From Ga0077527 sp049433545 (lineage in GTDB: Bacteria > Pseudomonadota > Gammaproteobacteria > Burkholderiales > SG8-41): a stretch of 27,110 bases of DNA. Location of the stretch: NCBI GenBank assembly GCA_049433545.1, contig JBMTEY010000018.1, positions 1-27,110 on the forward strand, in the 5' to 3' direction. The stretch's first letter is position 1. Every line of letters starts with the position of its first letter. Of this stretch, positions 22,732 to 27,110 are shown in pieces. Under the pieces are notes generated by a model. The model was not told the origin of the DNA and made no database searches. It was given only the letters and a program-made list of their open reading frames with translations. The position numbers and the translations under genes are program-made.

Positions 22732-23607
22732 TCAGACTCCCCTTACCGGCTTGATGTCGATGACCGGACGCCCGCCCGGGCCGCTGCGCGGCTGCGGGCA
22801 CCATGCATGCCCGTAGATCACTTCGAAAGTGGCCGGCAATCTGCCGTCGCGGCGCCATTGTTCGTAATTGCGCTCCACCTGCGCAAACCACGCCTTGCCC
22901 GACAGTGCGGACGGTCGCCCGAGGGCGGCGTTGCGCGCGCCTATGGCCTGCAGGTCGCGCATCACCGCCCTGACGTCGTCATAGGTCAAGGTGAACTGCT
23001 CCATGTCGATGACCGGATCGGCAAATCCCGCCTGCACCAGCAGGTCGCCGATGTCGTGCATGTCGATAAAACCGCTGCCGTGCACATGGCCGTCGGTGTC
23101 CGCCTGGGCGGCGCGCAGTTCCTTCAGCGTATCCGGACCGAATGTCGTGAACATGCACAGCCCGCCCGGCGCCAGTACGCGGCGCAGTTCGGCAAAGGCC
23201 TGCGGCAAGGCATTCACCCATTGCAGCGCCAGATTGCTCCATGCCAGATCAATGCTGCCGCCTTTCAGCGGCAGCCGCTCGAGGTCACCGCACACCGCTG
23301 CCGGCACCCGCCGCAGCAGGCGCTGCCGCCAGGACGCGGCCGCTCGCGCCTGGCGCAGCATGCCCGGCGCCAGATCCAGCGCGATCACGCGCGCCGCGGG
23401 ATAACGCGACGCGAATCCGCGCCATGCATTGCCGGTGCCGCAGCCCGCATCGAGGATGCGCGCCGGCCGGTGGCGGATGAAATCAAGGCGCTCAAGGCTG
23501 CGGCGGCAAACCTCGTGCTGCAGCACGGCGGCGGCATCGTAAGTGACTGCCGCGCGGTCGAAAGCGCGGCGCACCGCATGTTTGTCGAGAACCGGTTTAT
23601 CGCTCAC
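22732..23607 (-). CDS. bioC: Malonyl-ACP O-methyltransferase
   Basis: SAM-dependent methyltransferase that caps malonyl-ACP so that it enters fatty acid synthesis as a pimeloyl precursor. The 291-residue protein has the N-terminal VRRAFDRAAVTYD (typical of BioC), the SAM motif DAGCGTGN (53-60), SNLALQWV and the FTTFGPDTLKELR segment. It starts with GTG, 11 bases inside the end of bioH, suggesting coupling. The length is somewhat greater than E. coli BioC (251) owing to a C-terminal extension ending GRPVIDIKPVRGV. Confidence 0.94.
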   Translation of the reverse strand: MSDKPVLDKHAVRRAFDRAAVTYDAAAVLQHEVCRRSLERLDFIRHRPARILDAGCGTGNAWRGFASRYPAARVIALDLAPGMLRQARAAASWRQRLLRRVPAAVCGDLERLPLKGGSIDLAWSNLALQWVNALPQAFAELRRVLAPGGLCMFTTFGPDTLKELRAAQADTDGHVHGSGFIDMHDIGDLLVQAGFADPVIDMEQFTLTYDDVRAVMRDLQAIGARNAALGRPSALSGKAWFAQVERNYEQWRRDGRLPATFEVIYGHAWCPQPRSGPGGRPVIDIKPVRGV

Positions 23608-24355
23608 GGCAGAATCCGGTTATTTTAGCGCACACCAGATCCGGCGCTGACACCAACGGCGCATGGGCAACGCCGTCGAGCAGCTCCAGGCGGGCTCGCG
23701 GCAAACGCGCCGCAAGAAATTCGGCTGCGGCAGGAGACGCAAGCCGGTCTTGCGTGCCGTGCAGGACCAGCGCCGGCTGCGAAATTTCCGGCAACAGCTT
23801 GCGCAAGTCTGCCATTCGCAGCCAGTCCAGCGACTGAACCAGCGCTTCCGGGGGCGGCATCGGACGCGTGGCCAGGGCGGCATCCAGCCGGCGCACCACC
23901 GCGCGCGCATGATCGTCTGCCTGCGCCTGCAACAGGCGAAAGCGTTGCAGCGTTGCCGCGGGGTCGGCCTGCAGCGAGCTCGCGAATGATTCGAAATCGG
24001 CTACCGCCATGCCGTGCGGCCAGTCCGGCGCATTGACAAAGCGCGGCGTAGTGGCGAGCAGCACAAGTCGCGTCACCTGCCGCGGACGATGCCGCGCCCA
24101 CGACAGCGCCAATTGACCGCCCAGCGACCAGCCCACAACGGCGCAGCGATCGGGTAACGCGCCCGATAGCCGATCAATCCATTGCTCGATCGTACAGTGC
24201 GGCATATCCGGCACAACGCCATGAAGATCGGGCGCCTGCAAAGAGAAGTCCGCCCCCAGGCACGACGCTAGTTCATCCCACACGCCTCCATGGGATCCCC
24301 AGCCGTGCAGCAGCACCAGCGGCGGTTTTGCTGCAGGGTTGACGACATTGCTCAT
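23597..24355 (-). CDS. bioH: Pimeloyl-ACP methyl ester carboxylesterase
   Basis: Alpha/beta hydrolase that removes the methyl cap from pimeloyl-ACP methyl ester, completing the BioC-BioH route. The 252-residue protein has HGWGSHGGVW near residue 17, the nucleophile elbow GWSLGG (75-80, Ser77), Asp203 in GTQDRL and His231 in VAHAPLV, a complete catalytic triad. The similarity of LLHGWG, GWSLGG and AHAPLVS to E. coli BioH is direct. Its start overlaps the bioF stop by 4 bases and its end overlaps bioC by 11. In E. coli bioH lies outside the bio operon; here it is embedded. Confidence 0.94.
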   Translation of the reverse strand: MSNVVNPAAKPPLVLLHGWGSHGGVWDELASCLGADFSLQAPDLHGVVPDMPHCTIEQWIDRLSGALPDRCAVVGWSLGGQLALSWARHRPRQVTRLVLLATTPRFVNAPDWPHGMAVADFESFASSLQADPAATLQRFRLLQAQADDHARAVVRRLDAALATRPMPPPEALVQSLDWLRMADLRKLLPEISQPALVLHGTQDRLASPAAAEFLAARLPRARLELLDGVAHAPLVSAPDLVCAKITGFCRER

Positions 24356-25506
24356 GCCGCCCGCACCAGCGCATCGACCAGCCGCGCCACATCTGCAGCA
24401 ACATGATCGGCCGACAGCGAAATGCGCAGGCGCGCCATACCCTGCGGCACGGTCGGAGGCCGGATCGCCGGCACCAGCAGCCCTTGCGCAGCGAGCCGCT
24501 CCGACAGCGCCAGTGCCTCGGCATTACCACCCACGATCAGCGGCTGGATCGGCGTCTGCGATGGCGGCAACTGCCAGCGCAATCCGGCGAGGCCGGATCG
24601 CAATTCCGCGATGTGCTCACTCAGCCGCTCGCGGCGCCAGTCCTCCTGTTCGATCAACGCCAGGCTGGCGAGCAATGCCTGGCACAGCAACGGTGGCGCA
24701 GCTGTGGTGTAAACGTAAGTCCGGGCATTGTTGATCAGGCTGTCGATGAGCGCCACGCTCCCGGCGATGAATGCACCCGCGACCCCGGCGGCCTTGCCCA
24801 GCGTCGCCATGTAAATCAGCCGGTCCGATTCGATGCCGAAATGCGCCAGCGTACCGCGGCCCTGCGCCCCGAGCACGCCGAAGCCGTGGGCGTCATCGAT
24901 CAGCAGGTATGCATCATACCGTTCGCACAGCGCCAGCAACTCCGGCACCGGCGCGATGTCGCCATCCATGCTGAACACCGCATCGACGATCACCAGCCGG
25001 CGGCGCGCCACTGTCACCTTGAGCTGTTTTTCCAAGGCATCGAGGTCGCCGTGTGCATAACGTTTGAATGCGGCGCGCGAGACCAGCGCCGCGTCGTTCA
25101 GCGAAGCGTGGTTCAGGCGATCGGCAAAAACGGCGTCGCCGCGGCCTGCCAGGGCGCTGACCGACCCCATGTTGGCCATGTACCCGGTCGAAAACAGCAG
25201 GGCGCGCGGCAAACGGACGAAGGCCGCCAGCGCGGCCTCGAGTTCATGGTGCGCGGTGCCGTGGCCGAGTATCAGGTGCGAAGCGCCGGCGCCCACGCCG
25301 TAGCGGTCTATGCCCGATTTCGCGGCCGCGACCAGCCGCGGATCCGCGGCCAGTCCCAGGTAGTCGTTGGAGCAGAATGCGACAAATTCCTGTCCGTCAA
25401 CCCTGACCCGTGCCCGTTGCGGTGATTCGAGCAGGCGCCGCGTACGGCGCAATCCGCGCTGTTCGCGCAGCGCCAGGTCGGCGGCGAGTTCGGCGTGCAG
25501 CGACAA
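24352..25506 (-). CDS. bioF: 8-amino-7-oxononanoate synthase
   Basis: PLP enzyme joining pimeloyl-ACP and L-alanine. The 384-residue protein has SNDYLGLAADPRL (46-58), the glycine-rich GAGASHLILGHGTAHHELE (72-90), DDAHGFGVLGAQGRG (204-218) and the PLP lysine Lys238 in TLGKAAGVAG. The only in-frame start before the conserved N-terminus is TTG at 25506; no ATG or GTG exists between the bioB stop and this point, and the upstream sequence is pyrimidine-rich with no Shine-Dalgarno. It follows bioB after 48 bases, in the same reading frame, and overlaps bioH. Confidence 0.95.
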   Translation of the reverse strand: MSLHAELAADLALREQRGLRRTRRLLESPQRARVRVDGQEFVAFCSNDYLGLAADPRLVAAAKSGIDRYGVGAGASHLILGHGTAHHELEAALAAFVRLPRALLFSTGYMANMGSVSALAGRGDAVFADRLNHASLNDAALVSRAAFKRYAHGDLDALEKQLKVTVARRRLVIVDAVFSMDGDIAPVPELLALCERYDAYLLIDDAHGFGVLGAQGRGTLAHFGIESDRLIYMATLGKAAGVAGAFIAGSVALIDSLINNARTYVYTTAAPPLLCQALLASLALIEQEDWRRERLSEHIAELRSGLAGLRWQLPPSQTPIQPLIVGGNAEALALSERLAAQGLLVPAIRPPTVPQGMARLRISLSADHVAADVARLVDALVRAA

Positions 25507-25554
25507 GGGACAAAGACAGGAAAGAAAAACGGAACCGGTTGCGGACTGCCGCGG

Positions 25555-26541
25555 TTACGCCGGATTCATCGGCGCCAGGCCCAGGCGTGCAAACAGGTCG
25601 CGGTCGTTGTCCACGTCAGGGTTGCCTGTGGTCAGCAGCTTTTCACCATAGAAAATTGAATTCGCGCCGGCGAAGAAACACAAAGCCTGCACCGCGTCGC
25701 CCATCTCCTGGCGGCCGGCCGACAGGCGCACCATGGCCTTCGGCATGGTGATGCGCGCGCAGGCAATGGTGCGCACGAATTCCAGCGGGTCGAGCGCCGC
25801 GGTGCCGTGCAGCGGGGTGCCCGGAACCTGCACCAGGTTGTTGATCGGCACCGACTCCGGATAGGGATCCATGTTGGCAAGCTGCGTGATCAGCGCGGCG
25901 CGGGCGGCACGCGTCTCGCCCATGCCGACGATGCCGCCGCAACACACATGCAGTCCGGCGTCGCGCACCTGCTCCAGCGTGTCGATGCGATCGTCGTAAT
26001 CCCGGGTGGAGATCACATTGCTGTAGTTGTCTGCGGCGGTGTCGATGTTGTGGTTGTAATAATCGAGCCCGGCCTCCCGCAACTGGTCCGCCTGGCCGGG
26101 TTTCAGCATGCCCAGCGTGGCGCAGGTTTCCATGCCCAGCCCGCGCACGGCCTTGACCATGGCGATGACCTTGTCGAGATCACGCTGTTTGGGACCGCGC
26201 CACGCCGCGCCCATGCAGAAACGGGTGGCACCGTGATCGCGCGCCGCCTGCGCCGCCGTGACGACTTCCTCGACCGACAGCATGTCCTGACTGTCGACAC
26301 CGGTCTGGTAGCGCGCTGCCTGCGGACAATAACCGCAGTCTTCCGGACAGCCACCGGTCTTGATCGACAGCAATGTCGACAGTTGCACGGCGTTCGGATC
26401 GAAATGCACGCGGTGTACCTGCTGGGCACGGAACAGCAAATCGTTGAAGGGCAAGGCGAACAGGGCTTCGACGTCGTTGACCGTCCAGCGTGGCATGTCG
26501 GCGGTTTGGGCCGTCTGGCCGTTGATTGCCAAGGTATCCAT
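25555..26541 (-). CDS. bioB: Biotin synthase
   Basis: Radical SAM enzyme inserting sulfur into dethiobiotin. From the ATG at 26541 it has 328 residues. The radical-SAM cluster motif CPEDCGYC (65-72) and the [2Fe-2S] ligand cysteines in RFCMGAAWR, METCATLGML and HVCCGGIVGMGE, with the arginine in VRLSAGR, are all present, as is YYNHNIDT. The start was chosen for AAAGGA 10 bases upstream and for the usual N-terminal length; the frame is open to 26610 but that part covers the leader. It is the first gene of the bio operon and the leader holds the AT-rich motif. Confidence 0.97.
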   Translation of the reverse strand: MDTLAINGQTAQTADMPRWTVNDVEALFALPFNDLLFRAQQVHRVHFDPNAVQLSTLLSIKTGGCPEDCGYCPQAARYQTGVDSQDMLSVEEVVTAAQAARDHGATRFCMGAAWRGPKQRDLDKVIAMVKAVRGLGMETCATLGMLKPGQADQLREAGLDYYNHNIDTAADNYSNVISTRDYDDRIDTLEQVRDAGLHVCCGGIVGMGETRAARAALITQLANMDPYPESVPINNLVQVPGTPLHGTAALDPLEFVRTIACARITMPKAMVRLSAGRQEMGDAVQALCFFAGANSIFYGEKLLTTGNPDVDNDRDLFARLGLAPMNPA

Positions 26542-26556
26542 TTTTAAAAAATCCTT

Positions 26557-26572
26557 TAAAAACAAATAGTTA
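26557..26572 (-). repeat. AT-rich intergenic motif, copy 4 (bioB leader)
   Basis: TAACTATTTGTTTTTA on the minus strand, identical to the 16-base copy before ctaA. Here the motif is followed by AAGGAT, so its end is fused to the ribosome-binding site of bioB. The TATAAC at its start could also serve as a -10 box. Confidence 0.6.
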
Positions 26573-26581
26573 TAGCCAAAC

Positions 26582-26610
26582 ATCGTCGCAGAATCGCGCC
26601 CATTTGTCAA
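26582..26610 (-). promoter_or_regulatory. Candidate bio operon promoter
   Basis: A perfect -35 TTGACA (26610-26605 on the minus strand) lies 17 bases before GACGAT (26587-26582), a weak -10 (3/6). A better -10-like TATAAC at 26574-26569 is 30 bases from this -35, too far for a normal pair. The location upstream of bioB is right. I see no clear BirA or BioR operator half-sites. Confidence 0.35.
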
Positions 26611-26666
26611 ATTTTAAGACCAGCTTCCTTGACAGGTTCCGGCCCACGCGTGAGTTGCAGAGCCGG

Positions 26667-27110
26667 ATGCACCAGCGTTGCCTGCTGTGCGGCGTCCGCA
26701 GCACCCGCGTCCTCTGCGCGCCGTGCCGGGCCGATCTGCCGTGGCTGGTCGGCGCTTCATGCATTATCTGCGCCCATCCGCTGCCGATGCCCGGCACCTG
26801 CGGCCGCTGCATCGCCGATATGCCCCATTACGACCGGGTGCATGCGGCCTGTCGCTACGCTTACCCTCTCGACGGCATGATCCAGTCCTGCAAATACGGC
26901 GGGCGGCTCAGCATGATTCGCGCTCTGGCCTCGCTGCTTCCGGAAACGCCGCCGCAATTGCCCGACCTGATCGTGGCGATGCCGCTGTCGCCGCAACGCC
27001 TGCGCCAACGCGGTTTCAACCAGGCCCTCGAACTGGCGCGCGACGCGTCGCGCCGGATGCAAGTGCCCGTCGATGCCGATGTCTGCGTCAAAATCCGCGA
27101 CACGCCGCCC
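26667..27110 (+). CDS. ComF-family protein (amidophosphoribosyltransferase-like), 3' end cut
   Basis: The frame from ATG at 26667 stays open for 148 codons to the window end. The N-terminal zinc-binding region has Cys pairs typical of ComF/GntX (CLLCG, CAPC, CIIC, CGRC). It is followed by the conserved CKYGG (SCKYGGRLSMIR), LIVAMPLSPQRLRQRGFNQA, the family's diagnostic P-L-S/H-x2-R-x3-R-G-F-N-Q motif. The catalytic phosphoribosyltransferase motif should lie beyond the window. The frame is open upstream with a TTG at 26604 in frame; no good ribosome site marks either, so the start is uncertain. It is divergent from bioB, a common pairing in proteobacteria, where ComF/GntX adjoins bio genes. 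Confidence 0.9.
   Translation, partial: MHQRCLLCGVRSTRVLCAPCRADLPWLVGASCIICAHPLPMPGTCGRCIADMPHYDRVHAACRYAYPLDGMIQSCKYGGRLSMIRALASLLPETPPQLPDLIVAMPLSPQRLRQRGFNQALELARDASRRMQVPVDADVCVKIRDTPP

Noticed and set aside
1..27110. CRISPR arrays, insertion sequences, tRNA or rRNA genes
   Set aside because: No regularly spaced direct repeats, transposase-like proteins, cloverleaf-like sequences or rRNA-like stretches were seen; all long segments are assigned to housekeeping genes.

Overview
The window is a GC-rich stretch of bacterial chromosome, almost fully coding. It carries 33 protein genes and has no mobile element, CRISPR array, rRNA or tRNA that I can see. Gene content and order point to a betaproteobacterium: ftsY-ftsE-ftsX-rpoH; a YfhL-type ferredoxin next to coaD and rsmD; a caa3-type cytochrome oxidase locus with DUF2244, DUF2970, DUF2909/twin-TM and a 37-residue oxidase-associated protein; and a bioBFHCD biotin operon. 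The order within Betaproteobacteria (Nitrosomonadales- or Rhodocyclales-like) is a guess. No gap between genes exceeds 300 bases; the longest is about 170 bases (16663-16832) and is full of inverted repeats.

Layout. (1) 91-4882, plus strand: a GldA/GldF/GldG-like ABC export module, a DUF4340 protein and then mutM (formamidopyrimidine-DNA glycosylase). (2) 4887-8950, minus strand: two M16-family peptidase-like proteins (one catalytic, one without the zinc motif), rsmD, coaD and a 2[4Fe-4S] ferredoxin, tightly packed or overlapping. (3) 9084-12578, plus strand: ftsY, ftsE and ftsX, joined by 4-base overlaps, then rpoH behind a near-perfect CIRCE operator. A bidirectional hairpin terminator follows. 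(4) 12650-16435, minus strand: the heme a and copper assembly operon of cytochrome oxidase, transcribed SURF1, a Sco-like membrane protein, ctaA, ctaB, SCO1. (5) 16468-16662, plus strand: a small twin-TM protein. (6) 16833-21927, minus strand: the structural oxidase operon, transcribed DUF2244, ctaC (fused to cytochrome c), ctaD, the 37-residue protein, ctaG, DUF2970, ctaE, ending in a strong terminator. (7) 22023-26541, minus strand: bioB-bioF-bioH-bioC-bioD. (8) 26667-27110, plus strand: the 5' part of a comF-like gene cut by the window end.

How the genes work together. Blocks 4 and 6 together supply nearly all that is needed to build an aa3/caa3 oxidase: subunits I, II and III, CuB insertion (CtaG), CuA insertion (SCO1, possibly the second Sco-like protein), heme o and heme a synthesis (CtaB, CtaA) and SURF1. 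The bio operon covers pimeloyl-ACP synthesis through BioC and BioH, then BioF, BioD and BioB; bioA is not here. FtsY and FtsEX link membrane-protein targeting with division, and rpoH follows as in many proteobacteria, but with HrcA-type control visible in the DNA.

The most notable non-coding signals are the CIRCE element in front of rpoH, an AT-rich motif of about 16-24 bases found in four intergenic gaps (mutM, rpoH, ctaA, bioB), and the array of inverted repeats between the twin-TM gene and ctaE. I did not find a clearly novel defence or mobile system. The least characterised multi-gene unit is the Gld-like ABC/DUF4340 module.
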